Source of the DNA: AP-15 sp963750195
Lineage (GTDB): Bacteria > Pseudomonadota > Alphaproteobacteria > ATCC43930 > CGMCC-115725
Direction: 5' to 3'
Assembly: GCA_963750195.1 (NCBI GenBank)
Contig: CAVVPS010000016.1
Coordinates: 434,001 to 498,000, forward strand
DNA length: 64,000 nt
The stretch's first letter is position 1, and each line of letters starts with the position of its first letter. Shown in pieces: positions 39,047-47,406 of this stretch. Made by a program: the position numbers and the translations under genes. The notes under the pieces were generated by a model, which ran no database searches, was not told the origin of the DNA, and saw only the letters and a list, made by a program, of their open reading frames with translations.

Positions 39047-39060
39047 CGGAAACTACTCAG
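39047..39060 (-). promoter_or_regulatory. Stress-region promoter motif, copy a
   Basis: On the minus strand this reads CTGAGTAGTTTCCG, a match to the repeated TAGGTAGTTTCCGA element. It points toward the small secreted protein gene starting at 38925. A nine-C homopolymer follows at 39082-39090. Confidence 0.6.
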
Positions 39061-39144
39061 ATCAGGGTACTTCGACACTCGCCCCCCCCCAACAAAATCG
39101 AATTATATGGGTCATAAACCGTTTCTGCCGTTCTTGGGGAGTTT

Positions 39145-39543
39145 CTAGCTAGCTTCTGCTGGTTTCGCTCCCACATATTCCAATCTCCCAACAGCGGCTT
39201 CTTCTGGCCAACGCCTCTGATATAAGGCAAGCAGCTCTTCTGCGTCCTTTCGGGATGCCTCGTGATAGCGCAAGCGTTCTTCCAGATCCCTTTCCTCGGC
39301 CCTGCGTGAATGACGCTTGTGATACGCTATCGTCCGCAGCAGGGATATCGCTGCCTCTTTGGGTTGCTCATCGATAGAGTGCAAATCGACCTCCTTTAGA
39401 GCCGCTCCTGCCGTCTTCTTTTCGGACGCGGATCGAAGATCTGTTGTGGCGAAGCGCTTTGGCTCTGACCTTATCGTTAACCATGCATCTGGGTCTACCG
39501 CTCCACCAGTAAATCCAAAAACTGGCGGTGCAGACAAGCACAA
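39145..39543 (-). CDS. Hypothetical protein, possibly frameshifted at its N-terminus
   Basis: Up to 132 residues from a TTG. The C-terminal half is highly charged and helical (RRAEERDLEERLRYHEASRK, then ALYQRRW). In an overlapping frame just upstream (39619 leftward) there is a membrane-like stretch (LSAFVLVCTASFWIYWW), so the true N-terminus may be membrane-bound and separated by an indel near 39500. No family recognised. Confidence 0.4.
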   Translation of the reverse strand: MCLSAPPVFGFTGGAVDPDAWLTIRSEPKRFATTDLRSASEKKTAGAALKEVDLHSIDEQPKEAAISLLRTIAYHKRHSRRAEERDLEERLRYHEASRKDAEELLALYQRRWPEEAAVGRLEYVGAKPAEAS

Positions 39544-39563
39544 AGGCCGACAAGGCCTCGTGT

Positions 39564-39734
39564 CTAATTCTTGAGCGTGTCCTTGAGACCGCCAACAGCG
39601 TTCTGGATCTTGCCCTCAACTTTGTCGGCCCTGCCGTCAGCCTCTAGCTTGGCATCGCCGGCTGCCTTGCCGACAGTCTCCTTGATTGAGCCCTTGATTT
39701 CTTTCACCGCACCGGCGATCCGATCCTTGTTCAT
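39564..39734 (-). CDS. CsbD-like stress protein
   Basis: A 56-residue CsbD-family protein: MNKDRIAGAVKEIKGSIKE, KAAGDAKLEADGRADKVEGK, QNAVGGLK. CsbD is a small, abundant general-stress protein in many bacteria; its biochemical role is unknown. The ATG at 39734 is preceded by TAGGAGATGTAGAC, a good ribosome-binding site. Motif copy b lies 77 bp upstream. Confidence 0.9.
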   Translation of the reverse strand: MNKDRIAGAVKEIKGSIKETVGKAAGDAKLEADGRADKVEGKIQNAVGGLKDTLKN

Positions 39735-39784
39735 GTCTACATCTCCTATAGTGCACGTAAATTCCGTGCATCCTCTCGATAATA

Positions 39785-39826
39785 TCCGGCGACAAGCAGC
39801 CGCGGTAAGATTCGGAAAGTACTCAG
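39785..39826 (-). promoter_or_regulatory. Stress-region promoter motif, copy b, with GATATT box
   Basis: On the minus strand CTGAGTACTTTCCGAA begins at 39826. TGTC lies 23 nt and ATATTA 32 nt downstream of the TTCCGA, the same spacing as in copies e, f and g. It points toward csbD. The forward strand also holds CGGAAAG and CTTTCCG as a 7-bp inverted repeat. Confidence 0.65.
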
Positions 39827-40032
39827 CTTTCCGCATCCGGCCGCCACCGTCTTAAATCTTACTGAGATTACTGGACCGGGAGCGTGTGGTGTCGTTGGAG
39901 GCGCTGGCCGGCTTTTCATCACCGGCGTTGCTCCGGTTCAACTGAGTAATTTCCGGGGCTACCGCCGCCACGTGGGTTTCCGATATGACTTGGTCCTGCC
40001 GGCGAGATCACTGACCGGAGCAGGGAACAAAC

Positions 40033-40098
40033 ATGTTATACATTATTGGCATCTTCGTCGTAGTCCTCGTGATCGCAGGCTTTTTCGGGCTGCACTGA
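40033..40098 (+). CDS. Tiny single-pass membrane protein
   Basis: 21 residues, almost all hydrophobic: MLYIIGIFVVVLV then AGFFGLH. A similar 27-residue protein is encoded at 60042-60125. Such very short membrane proteins are easily missed. A modest ribosome-binding site (AGCAGGGA) lies upstream. Function unknown. The rest of 39845-40186 shows no gene. Confidence 0.55.
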   Translation: MLYIIGIFVVVLVIAGFFGLH

Positions 40099-40186
40099 GA
40101 GTTCAGCTCATGGGGCGGCATCCACTTCTCTGCCGCAATCGGGCGCGGCCGAGCGTCAAACAATCTGTTTTCAGTCGTTAAGTCCA

Positions 40187-41116
40187 ATGGCAGGCTGGTG
40201 GACGATCCTGGTGGTTACGTGGCGGCGGATGGGCGAACATAGCCTCTCGATCCTCGCCGCCGGCGTCGCCTTTCAGACGTTCTTCTCGCTCTTTCCTACG
40301 CTGACGGCGGTGGTCTCGCTTTATGGCCTCGTCGCCGATCCCGGCATGGTAGGGCGGCAGATCAGCGCCGTGCAGGGCGTGCTCCCGCCGGAAGCCGTCA
40401 AACTGGTCGCCACGTGGCTGCAGGCCCTGGTCCGCGGCCCTACTGATAGGTTCGGCATCGGCCTCATAGTCAGCGTCGTGCTTGCTTTCTGGAGCATGTG
40501 GTCGGCAACCGGGATGCTGATGACTGCCATCAATATTTGCTATGGCGAGGAGCGGAGGCGCGGGTTTATGTCCTTCAACCTCCGCGCTTTGGCGCTCGGT
40601 GCAGGCTTGGCGCTCTTCGGCGTCGTCGCGTTGGCACTGGTGGCGGTGCTGCCCGCCGCGCTCGCCCTCCTGCCGGTGCCCGACGCATGGAGCGACTTGC
40701 TCAGCCTCGTCCGCTGGCCGCTTTTGGCCGGGATCATCAGTCTTGCGCTTGCCATCGTCTACCGCTACGCCCCGGATCGGGAGGAGCCGAAATGGCAATG
40801 GATTAGCTGGGGATCGATTGCGGCAACGGCGCTCTGGATCTTCGGCTCGATCGCCTTTACGACCTACGTCTCGAAAGTCGGCAGCTACGACAGGACCTAC
40901 GGCTCGCTCGGCGGCGTCATCATTCTGCTGCTCTGGTTCTATCTGACCGCCTACGTTATCCTCGCCGGCGCGGAACTGAACGCGGAAATCGAGCGTCAAA
41001 CCGCAGCTGCAAAGCAAGGTCCGGCGCAGCGCTTTCGCTTGATCCACGATTCCGGTGACAGCGGCACGACCGAACCCGCGAAGGGAGCAACCCCGAGATG
41101 TCACGGACGCTCATGA
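40187..41116 (+). CDS. YihY/BrkB family inner-membrane protein
   Basis: A 309-residue protein of the YihY/virulence-factor BrkB family with six or so membrane helices. Signatures are LAAGVAFQTFFSLFPTLTAV, ICYGEERRRGFMSFNLRAL, and the C-terminal YGSLGGVIILLLWFYLTAYV followed by LAGAELNAEIER. The family is widespread; its function is not settled. The frame is intact. Confidence 0.88.
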   Translation: MAGWWTILVVTWRRMGEHSLSILAAGVAFQTFFSLFPTLTAVVSLYGLVADPGMVGRQISAVQGVLPPEAVKLVATWLQALVRGPTDRFGIGLIVSVVLAFWSMWSATGMLMTAINICYGEERRRGFMSFNLRALALGAGLALFGVVALALVAVLPAALALLPVPDAWSDLLSLVRWPLLAGIISLALAIVYRYAPDREEPKWQWISWGSIAATALWIFGSIAFTTYVSKVGSYDRTYGSLGGVIILLLWFYLTAYVILAGAELNAEIERQTAAAKQGPAQRFRLIHDSGDSGTTEPAKGATPRCHGRS

Positions 41117-41167
41117 TTACATTGCTTGTTGCAAGACCGCTTCGAGAACTCCCTAGACGGCACCAGT

Positions 41168-41318
41168 TCAGCGAAACAGCAACACGACCAAAATGATCAG
41201 CAGTATGAGTCCGACCCCGCCACCCCATAGCCAAAATGGGACGGCACGAAGCCGGGTAACCGCCAAAGAACGACAGCACCACGAGGATGAGAGAAACTAC
41301 AAGTAGAAGCTGAATCAC
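41168..41318 (-). CDS. DUF3309-like small membrane protein (frameshifted)
   Basis: The GTG at 41318 follows GGGAGAGG and gives IQLLLVVSLILVVLSFFGGYP. A one-base shift near 41240 leads into FWLWGGGVGLILLIILVVLL and a stop at 41168. The joined 50-residue product has the two hydrophobic strands and central Pro/Trp turn of DUF3309 proteins. It lies just downstream of the entericidin gene, probably in the same transcript. Confidence 0.6.
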
Positions 41319-41367
41319 GCAACCTCTCCCGGGATTTCTCGTCAGGCTTTCAACTGAACGAATTCTA

Positions 41368-41525
41368 TTAACGCGGCCTGCTTTGGTCGGCACCACCGGT
41401 AATCGCATTCCCGGTGGCAGAAATGTCTTGGCCCACGCCAGCTGCGGATTGCAGGCGCCCAGCAAAGCGGTCGCGCCGGATAGCAGGAATAAGTTAAGAA
41501 CGAAAATTGTCAAAGTTTTTCGCAT
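41368..41525 (-). CDS. Entericidin-like small lipoprotein (frameshifted)
   Basis: MRKTLTIFVLNLFLLSGATA then LLGACN gives a signal with lipobox LGAC. After a one-base shift near 41450 the usual entericidin tail follows (AAGVGQDISATGNAITGGAD). Entericidins are small stress-induced lipoproteins. Motif copy c lies 66 bp upstream. The region 41610-42006 to its right has no recognisable gene apart from the 3' end of the sigma factor gene. Confidence 0.7.
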
Positions 41526-41590
41526 CGGAAGCTCCATCGGTTTTGACTGCGACCCCACGAATGTAGGGAGAGCAAAAGAAAATGACAGGA

Positions 41591-41604
41591 TCGGAAACTA
41601 CTCA
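41591..41604 (-). promoter_or_regulatory. Stress-region promoter motif, copy c
   Basis: The minus strand reads TGAGTAGTTTCCGA (then TCCTGTC), pointing toward the entericidin/DUF3309 pair; the distance to the start codon is 66 bp. Confidence 0.65.
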
Positions 41605-42170
41605 CTCGAACGTTCCACCGTTGCATATCGTACCTTTACCGAGAGGATCACGGTCAAGAGACGGTGAAGTGATGTTTGAAGACCGTGCGCTTTCGTCTTT
41701 CGAACGATGCCACGTTTGGGATCTCGCTGATCACCTCCATGGCTCGGAAGCGTCATCGGGATAGCCCAGCGCGATCAAGGGGTCTACCTTGTCGCGGCGG
41801 CCCGCGGTAAGTAAGGCCCGTTCATCTTTAGATTTGGCGTGGAAAAGAAGGACGCCCGATCCGACCTATTGCCGGCCCGGCAATAGAGCCAGCGGCCTAG
41901 CAGGGATCCGCAACAGCGGTGACAGCGCCAAGCCCAAGGCGCTCGTAGAAGAACCCCTTAATTCAGGCGCCCGAGTGCGGATGGTGATTGAACTGGGCGC
42001 TAGCGTCTACGCCGGCAGAAAATCAGAAATCTGAGCGCGCGCAACTTCAGGGACAAATTGTCGTTGCTTCGGCTTGGCGCTCGTAATCGCCGCACCGTTT
42101 GTCGCTTCGGCGGTAAGCGCTCGGTGAAGGGCGCCTGCCGTTGATCGTCGCTTGGGGCGATGATCGGGGG

Positions 42171-42572
42171 ATGGCAGAGACCGTAACGGAAGTGTCCACC
42201 AACGGCGTAGTGGACACTAAGCGAAGCTCCAATGGCTCCAAGCGTCGCCAATGGACCCGGGCATTGAAACGCCGGATCGTGGCCGAGACGCTGGAGCCTG
42301 GCGCGTCGGTTTCGATCGTGGCGCGGCGTCATGATGTAAACGCGAACCAGGTTTTTAAATGGCGGCGCGAGATGGCGCCGAAGCCGCGGGCCGCGGCGAA
42401 GCAAAGCGTCACCATGCTGCCGGTGGAGATCGTGCCGGAAGCGAACGAGCCGCGCCCGCGAGCCCGGCGCAGCGGCATGATCGAGATCACGTTCGGGTGC
42501 GGCACGCGCGTGTGTCTTCGCGGCGCGGTGTCGCCTGAGATGCTGCGGCAGGTGATCGAGCTATTGCAATGA
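42171..42572 (+). CDS. tnpA: IS66 TnpA (helix-turn-helix accessory protein)
   Basis: A 133-residue first ORF of IS66. KRRQWTRALKRRIVAETLEP and GASVSIVARRHDVNANQVFKWR form the DNA-binding helix-turn-helix. The ATG at 42171 is chosen; 42141 is also open. The stop overlaps tnpB (ATGA). Confidence 0.9.
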   Translation: MAETVTEVSTNGVVDTKRSSNGSKRRQWTRALKRRIVAETLEPGASVSIVARRHDVNANQVFKWRREMAPKPRAAAKQSVTMLPVEIVPEANEPRPRARRSGMIEITFGCGTRVCLRGAVSPEMLRQVIELLQ

Positions 42573-42946
42573 TCGGTCTGCCGGCAGGCACGCGCGTGTG
42601 GCTGGCGGTCGGTCGCACCGACATGCGAAAGGGCTTTGACGGGCTTGCCGCCGCGGTCCAGGAGCGAATGGCGCAGGATCCGTTCTGCGGCCATCTGTTT
42701 GTGTTTCGCGGTCGGCGCGGCGATCTGATCAAGGTGCTGTGGTGGGACGGGCAGGGTCTGTGCCTGTTCGCCAAGCGACTGGAGAAGGGCCGGTTTGTGT
42801 GGCCCTCGCCGGCCGACGGTAAGGTCGTGATCACGTCGGCGCAGCTCGGGATGCTGCTGGAAGGCATCGATGGCGAATGCCGCGGCGAACCTGGCGGCCG
42901 GAGCTGGCCGGCTGAGCTGCGGCGGATTGACTTACCTGCTGGTTGA
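42569..42946 (+). CDS. tnpB: IS66 TnpB (Orf2)
   Basis: A 125-residue accessory protein required for IS66 transposition: GTRVWLAVGRTDMRKGFDGL, GHLFVFRGRRGDLIKVLWWD, GLCLFAKRLEKGRFVWP. Coupled to tnpA by ATGA. Full length and intact. Confidence 0.95.
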   Translation: MIGLPAGTRVWLAVGRTDMRKGFDGLAAAVQERMAQDPFCGHLFVFRGRRGDLIKVLWWDGQGLCLFAKRLEKGRFVWPSPADGKVVITSAQLGMLLEGIDGECRGEPGGRSWPAELRRIDLPAG

Positions 42947-42985
42947 GACGAAGTCGAAGCCCAGACCCGTGCGATAATCGGGCCC

Positions 42986-44533
42986 GTGCCGAGCCCGGAA
43001 GAACTGCCTGACGACATCGCCGCGCTGAAGCGGATCATCGCCGAAATGGCGCGCGATGCGGTGTCGGCGCGGGCCGAGATCGCCAGGCTGAAGTTCCAAT
43101 TGGCGCGCTACCGCCGCGCCGAGTTCGGCCGGTCCTCGGAGAAGCTGGCGCGCGAGACCGAACAGCTCGAGCTGGCGATCGAGGCCCTGGAAACCGACCA
43201 AGCCGAGCGGCTGGCGAGTGCCGCGCCCGAGGCGGCCGCCATCGTCGAAAGCGTGGCCGAGGCGCAGAAGCCCGCCCGCCGGCCGTTGCCCGAGCACCTG
43301 CCGCGCGAGGAGGTGATGCATCGCGCCGGCCCAGCCTGCCCGAGCTGCGGCGGTGCGCTGCGGCGGATTGGCGAGGACGCGACCGAGACCCTGGATTACG
43401 TCCCCGGCCGCTTCAAGGTGATCCGGCACGTCCGCGAGAAGCTCTCCTGCCGGACTTGCGACACGGTGGTGGCGGCGCCGGCGCCGGATCACGCGATCGC
43501 CCGCAGTAGCGCCGGCGCGGGGTTGCTGGCGCACATCCTGGTCTCGAAGTACGACGACCATCTGCCGCTCTATCGCCAGGCCGAGATCTTCGCCCGCGAG
43601 GGCGTCGGCCTGGAAACCTCGACCCTGTCCGGCTGGGTCGGCGCGACGGCGGCGGCGCTGAAGCCGCTGGTCGACGCGCTCGCCGCCGAGATCATGGCTT
43701 CGGAGACCCTGCACGTCGACGATACGCCGGTGCCGGTTCTGGCGCCGGGCACCGGTAAGACCAAGACCGGGCGGCTGTGGGTCTATGTCCGCGACGAGCG
43801 GCCATTTGCCGGGGCGCGACCGCCGGCGGCGCTGTTCCGCTACTCGGCCGACCGCAAGGGCGAGCACCCGCGGACCCATTTGAAGGCGTTCGCCGGCGTC
43901 ATCCACGCCGACGGCTATGCCGGCTTTAACGAGCTGTTCGCTGGCAACCGGATCACCGAGGCCGCCTGCTGGGCGCACGTCAGGCGCAAGTTCTTCGACG
44001 TCCATGCCGCCACCGGCTCGCCGATCGCCAAGCAGGCGCTCGACCGCATCGGCGACCTCTACAAGATCGACAAGACGATCGCCGGTTTGCCGCCCGATGT
44101 TCGGCGAGGGGAACGTCAGCAGCGGTCCAAGCCGATCGCCGAGGCGCTGGCCGCCTGGGCGGAGACGACACTGCGCCGGCTGTCCCGCAAATCCGAACTC
44201 GCCAAGGCCTTCCGCTACATGCGCTCGCGCTGGAAGGCGCTGCTGCGATGCTTCGACGACGGCCGCCTCGCCCTCGACAACAACCCCGCCGAGCGGGCGC
44301 TGCGCTGTGTCGCGATCGGCCGCAAGAACTATCTGTTCGCCGGTTCCGACGCCGGCGGCCACCGCGCCGCGGCGATCTACTCCCTGATCGAGACCGCCAA
44401 GCTCAACCGCCGCAACCCGCAGCACTACCTCGCCGACGTGCTGGCCCGCATCGCCGATCACCCGGCCCGGAAAATCGCCGATCTCCTCCCCTGGAACTGG
44501 ACGCCCGCCGACCTTCAGCGCGCCGCCGCCTGA
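42986..44533 (+). CDS. tnpC: IS66 transposase TnpC (DDE)
   Basis: A 515-residue transposase from a GTG. An N-terminal coiled coil (REFGRSSEKL-like FGRSSEKLARETEQLELAI), a zinc-binding set CPSCGG and CRTCD, the DDE catalytic core (VDDTPVPVLAPGTGKT; HADGYAGFNELF; the Glu near NNPAERALR), and the usual tail AIYSLIETAKLNRRNPQHYL. Intact. Confidence 0.95.
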   Translation: MPSPEELPDDIAALKRIIAEMARDAVSARAEIARLKFQLARYRRAEFGRSSEKLARETEQLELAIEALETDQAERLASAAPEAAAIVESVAEAQKPARRPLPEHLPREEVMHRAGPACPSCGGALRRIGEDATETLDYVPGRFKVIRHVREKLSCRTCDTVVAAPAPDHAIARSSAGAGLLAHILVSKYDDHLPLYRQAEIFAREGVGLETSTLSGWVGATAAALKPLVDALAAEIMASETLHVDDTPVPVLAPGTGKTKTGRLWVYVRDERPFAGARPPAALFRYSADRKGEHPRTHLKAFAGVIHADGYAGFNELFAGNRITEAACWAHVRRKFFDVHAATGSPIAKQALDRIGDLYKIDKTIAGLPPDVRRGERQQRSKPIAEALAAWAETTLRRLSRKSELAKAFRYMRSRWKALLRCFDDGRLALDNNPAERALRCVAIGRKNYLFAGSDAGGHRAAAIYSLIETAKLNRRNPQHYLADVLARIADHPARKIADLLPWNWTPADLQRAAA

Positions 44534-44952
44534 CCCGGCGCCCTCACCGAGTGCTTACCTTCGGCGTCGTCTCTCCAGTCTATTAGCTTGCGAAGCGACT
44601 CGCGACCGCGTGACAGGCGCGATCGGATCGTCCCGATTGGTACGTCGAGGATCGCTGCTGCCTCTTCATACGTAATGCAGAACCACTCGGCTCTGCTGCG
44701 CGGGAATTTGCGCCAGGGCGCGATCAAAATCGCGCAATGGCAACGCCCCGTGGGATCGCTCCGCGCCACGAGGTATGGGCTCGCCTCGTCGACCACGACG
44801 GCGACGCCTTGGCGCACGCTGGCTCGGACAACATTGACATTCTGGTTATGCATAATGGTAAACAGCCAGGCGCGAAGGTTAGTCCCGCATTGCCAGCGAT
44901 GCTGTTTGGCGATCGCGCGGACGAGAGTGTCCTGGACGAGGTCGTCGGCCCG

Positions 44953-46783
44953 CGCATTGCCTCGCCTGAAATGCTCCCCGAAGCTGAACCATTGCCTCAT
45001 CTGATTTGCTCCCGACCGATGTTCATCGGCGGGGTCGAGGATGAGGCGGATTAGCATGGTGGCGCGAGACGAACTGGTGGCAGCGATAGCGGAGCGGTAC
45101 TTGCGGGCGGACAGGATGGAGCGGAGCCGCATCCTCGACGAGTTCACGGCGGTTACTGGCTTTCACCGCAAGCACGCGATGCGCCTTTTTCGGGCTGGCC
45201 GACCGAACCGGCGTTCTGGCCCGAGACCTGGGCGCAGGGTCTACGACGACGCTGTACGGGAGGCGCTGACCCTGATTTGGGAGGCGTCGGACCGGATCTG
45301 CGGCAAGCGGTTGCGGCCGCTGGTGCCGGTTCTGGTCGAGGCGATGGAGCGCCATGGCCATCTCCAGCTCGCGCCAGAGGTTCGCATCAGCCTACTGGCG
45401 ATGAGTCCGGCGACGATCGACCGGGCCTTGCGAGACGTCCGGCGGCAGGCGGGACGATCGACACGCCGCAAGGCGCCGCCTTCGGTGGCGATCCGGCGTA
45501 GCGTGCCGGTTCGCACGTTCGACGGCTGGGACGACCCGCCGCCTGGCTTCGTCGAGGCGGATCTGGTCTCGCACAGCGGGCCGGTGGCGAAGGGGAGCTT
45601 CGTGCAAACCTTGGTGCTGACCGACATCGCCACGGGATGGACGGAGTGCGCGCCGCTGCTGGTGCGCGAACAGCGGCTGCTGACCGAGGTGCTAAGCGAA
45701 TTGCGCAAGCTGCTGCCATTCACCCTGCTGGGATTGGACACGGACAATGACAGTGTGTTCATGAACGAGACGGTGCGGGATTATTGCCTCGGCGCGGGGG
45801 TCGAGTTCACGCGCTGCCGCCCCTATCGCAAGAACGACCAGGCCTGGGTCGAGCAGAAGAACGGGTCCGTGGTCCGGCGGACGGTTGGCTACCGACGCTT
45901 TGAGGGGCTGGAAGCCGCGGCGGTGCTGGCACGCTTGTATGCGGCTCTGCGGCTGTTCGTGAATTTCTTCCAACCCTCGTTCAAGCTCGAGGCGAAGGCG
46001 CGCGATGGGGCGAAGGTGACGAAACGCTATCATCCGCCAGCCACGCCCTGTCAGCGGCTGATCGCGGATGCCCGGACGAACGCGGAAGTCCGGCACCGCC
46101 TGGAAACGCTGTGCACGACGTTGGATCCGGTTCGTCTGCTCCAGGAGATCCGTGCCGCCCAGCAGCAGCTCGTCGTGCTTGCCGACGCCCCGGTCCTCAG
46201 TGAGGCGACCCCGCCAACCGAGCCAACGCTGGAGCAATTTCTCTCAGGGCTGCGCACCGCGTGGAAAGGCGGTGAGATTCGTCCGACCAGCGTGTCAAAG
46301 CCGAAGCCGAAGCGCTGGCGGCGCCGGCCCGATCCGTTTGTGGCGGTCACGATCATGCTGCGGGAATGGTTCGAGGCGGAACCGTGGCGCACATCGCGCG
46401 AATTGTTCGAGCGGCTGCAGGCGGAGCATCCCGGCGTGTATCCGGACGGGCAGCTGCGAACATGCCAGAGGCGTCTCAAAGAATGGCGGCGAGAGGCTGC
46501 CCTTCGATTGGTATTCGGGACCGCGACGGTCGACGCCATTGGTTTAGACAGCAAGAAAGAATGCCCGGCGGCCGCGTAGGTGGCCGCAGTACCCGGTGGA
46601 TTTGCCGCTGCGCTTGGACGACCCTTGCGCGTCGCCCACAACTCCACCGGGTCCACCACAACAACGCAAGCTCTTTCAGGGGGGAAAGAAGACTTTCGGA
46701 CGCTCCCCGCCGGTGAGGCAACAGGAGCATTATAGATGAGGCAACGGTCGCATGCTGGGTAACATTCTTCGGTGAGGCAATAC
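44953..46783. mobile_element. Integrase-type insertion sequence within the ECF sigma gene
   Basis: About 1.83 kb. The left end reads ATTGCCTCGCCTGAAATG and the complement of the right end ATTGCCTCACCGAAGAATG; both ends also hold subterminal copies of TTGCCTCATCT. GCCCG flanks the element on both sides (44948-44952, 46784-46788) as a possible 5-bp target duplication. One transposase gene is inside. Removing it rejoins ALTRDESRA to ADDLVQDTL of the sigma factor. Confidence 0.8.
45041..46579 (+). CDS. Integrase-core (rve) DDE transposase, ISNCY/IS481-like
   Basis: A 512-residue transposase. The N-terminal part is helix-turn-helix-like (SRILDEFTAVTGFHRKHAMR), followed by an rve catalytic core with D in VEADLVSHSG, D in LGLDTDNDSVFMNE and E in QAWVEQKNGSVVRR. 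After it come a basic region (KPKPKRWRRRPDPFVAV) and a further helical domain. ATG 45041 or 45056 may start it. The exact IS family cannot be fixed by eye; the layout fits ISNCY elements. Confidence 0.85.
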   Translation: MRRISMVARDELVAAIAERYLRADRMERSRILDEFTAVTGFHRKHAMRLFRAGRPNRRSGPRPGRRVYDDAVREALTLIWEASDRICGKRLRPLVPVLVEAMERHGHLQLAPEVRISLLAMSPATIDRALRDVRRQAGRSTRRKAPPSVAIRRSVPVRTFDGWDDPPPGFVEADLVSHSGPVAKGSFVQTLVLTDIATGWTECAPLLVREQRLLTEVLSELRKLLPFTLLGLDTDNDSVFMNETVRDYCLGAGVEFTRCRPYRKNDQAWVEQKNGSVVRRTVGYRRFEGLEAAAVLARLYAALRLFVNFFQPSFKLEAKARDGAKVTKRYHPPATPCQRLIADARTNAEVRHRLETLCTTLDPVRLLQEIRAAQQQLVVLADAPVLSEATPPTEPTLEQFLSGLRTAWKGGEIRPTSVSKPKPKRWRRRPDPFVAVTIMLREWFEAEPWRTSRELFERLQAEHPGVYPDGQLRTCQRRLKEWRREAALRLVFGTATVDAIGLDSKKECPAAA

Positions 46784-46865
46784 GCCCGTGACTCGTCGCG
46801 GGTCAATGCGCGGGCATAGCGCCGCAGCCGCGGGATTTCTTTTTCGAGAAGTCGACCGAAGTCGT

Positions 46866-47084
46866 TCATGCTAGACCTCTGTATTCTTTCAGAAGCGCAT
46901 CTGACATAGGGGCAATCGGCGCAGACGTGATTTCGATTACAGTGAAGCCCAGTCCTTCCAGAACCTTCCTCTCCGCCGTTCTTTGCGACCGATCCGGGAC
47001 GAGCTTCATGCCAGCTTCGCCCGGTCGTCGCGCATTTCGGTATAGGATCTTCGCACCCACTCGCACGACTCCTAGCGCCTGCAC
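46866..47084 (-). CDS. Small ORF coupled to the ECF sigma gene
   Basis: Up to 72 residues (47 from the ATG at 47009: MKLVPDRSQRTAERKVLEGL then GFTVIEITSAPIAPMSDALL). Its stop overlaps the sigma start by ATGA, so the two were cotranslated. Position suggests an anti-sigma or regulator, but it does not show recognisable NepR or zinc-anti-sigma motifs. Motif copy d lies upstream. Confidence 0.5.
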   Translation of the reverse strand: MQALGVVRVGAKILYRNARRPGEAGMKLVPDRSQRTAERKVLEGLGFTVIEITSAPIAPMSDALLKEYRGLA

Positions 47085-47121
47085 CGCTTGAACATGTCAG
47101 CGGGATCTGGCCACGGGAAGC

Positions 47122-47136
47122 TTCGGAAACTACCTA
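47122..47136 (-). promoter_or_regulatory. Stress-region promoter motif, copy d (sigma operon)
   Basis: The minus strand reads TAGGTAGTTTCCGAA, pointing toward the small ORF and the ECF sigma gene. This copy in front of the sigma operon is the basis for proposing autoregulation. Confidence 0.65.
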
Positions 47137-47164
47137 TTGCCCGGCGGGCCGACATGGCTGCCGG

Positions 47165-47406
47165 CCCGGCCGGACGCGATCACTGAAACACAGCGGCTCT
47201 CTTTACCGCCCGGGCGACGTTAGCAGCGTCCTATTGCTGCGAGACCCACTGCAAGGTCTCGGTCTCACCGAACGGCGGCATGCCGGCACAGATGCGTGCG
47301 ACGCGCGCATCGGGCGAGGGGCGCCTAGCGGAGACACCCTATGTCCGTCCGTCGTCCGGGTGGTAAAGAGAGCCGCTGTGTTTCAGTGATCGCGTCCGGC
47401 CGGTCC
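47165..47406. repeat. Long inverted repeat, about 56-bp arms
   Basis: The left arm (about 47165-47220, containing GCGATCACTGAAACACAGCG) and the right arm (about 47348-47406, containing the complement) match with only a few mismatches across a spacer of about 127 bp. No convincing gene lies between or just beyond. It may be a miniature transposable element or a decayed IS with long ends. The stretch 47140-47780 holds no other feature I can support. Confidence 0.7.

Larger units (their letters stand above)
42113..44558. mobile_element. IS66 family element, complete
   Basis: 2446 bp. The ends are inverted repeats beginning GTAAGCGCTCGGTGAAGGG (left) and GTAAGCACTCGGTGAGGGC (right, complement). 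The 8-bp target duplication CTTCGGCG at 42105-42112 and 44559-44566 is perfect, as expected for IS66. Three genes tnpA, tnpB and tnpC are intact, and the insertion looks recent. It interrupts the 3' end of the ECF sigma gene. Confidence 0.95.
42007..46869 (-). pseudogene. ECF sigma factor gene split by two insertion sequences
   Basis: Three pieces rebuild one ECF sigma factor of about 200 residues. 46869-46784: MNDFGRLLEKEIPRLRRYAR, ALTRDESRA. 44952-44559: ADDLVQDTLVRAIAKQHRW, GTNLRAWLFTIMHNQNVN (sigma region 2), and the sigma-4 helix-turn-helix YEEAAAILDVPIGTIRSRLS. 42112-42007: the C-terminal tail ending AQISDFLPA and a stop, in frame once IS66 and one copy of its target duplication are removed. 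Two further indels near 44730 and 44690 hide FDRALAQIPAQQSRVVLHYV. The start overlaps the stop of a small upstream ORF as ATGA. A copy of the stress motif precedes that ORF, suggesting autoregulation before disruption. Confidence 0.85.

Noticed and set aside
42932..44461. 509-codon open frame on the minus strand inside IS66
   Set aside because: Antisense to the intact tnpC; its composition is that of a GC-rich shadow frame.
46866..47084. NepR anti-sigma factor
   Set aside because: Position fits, but the sequence lacks the conserved NepR helices, so I left it as an unnamed coupled ORF.
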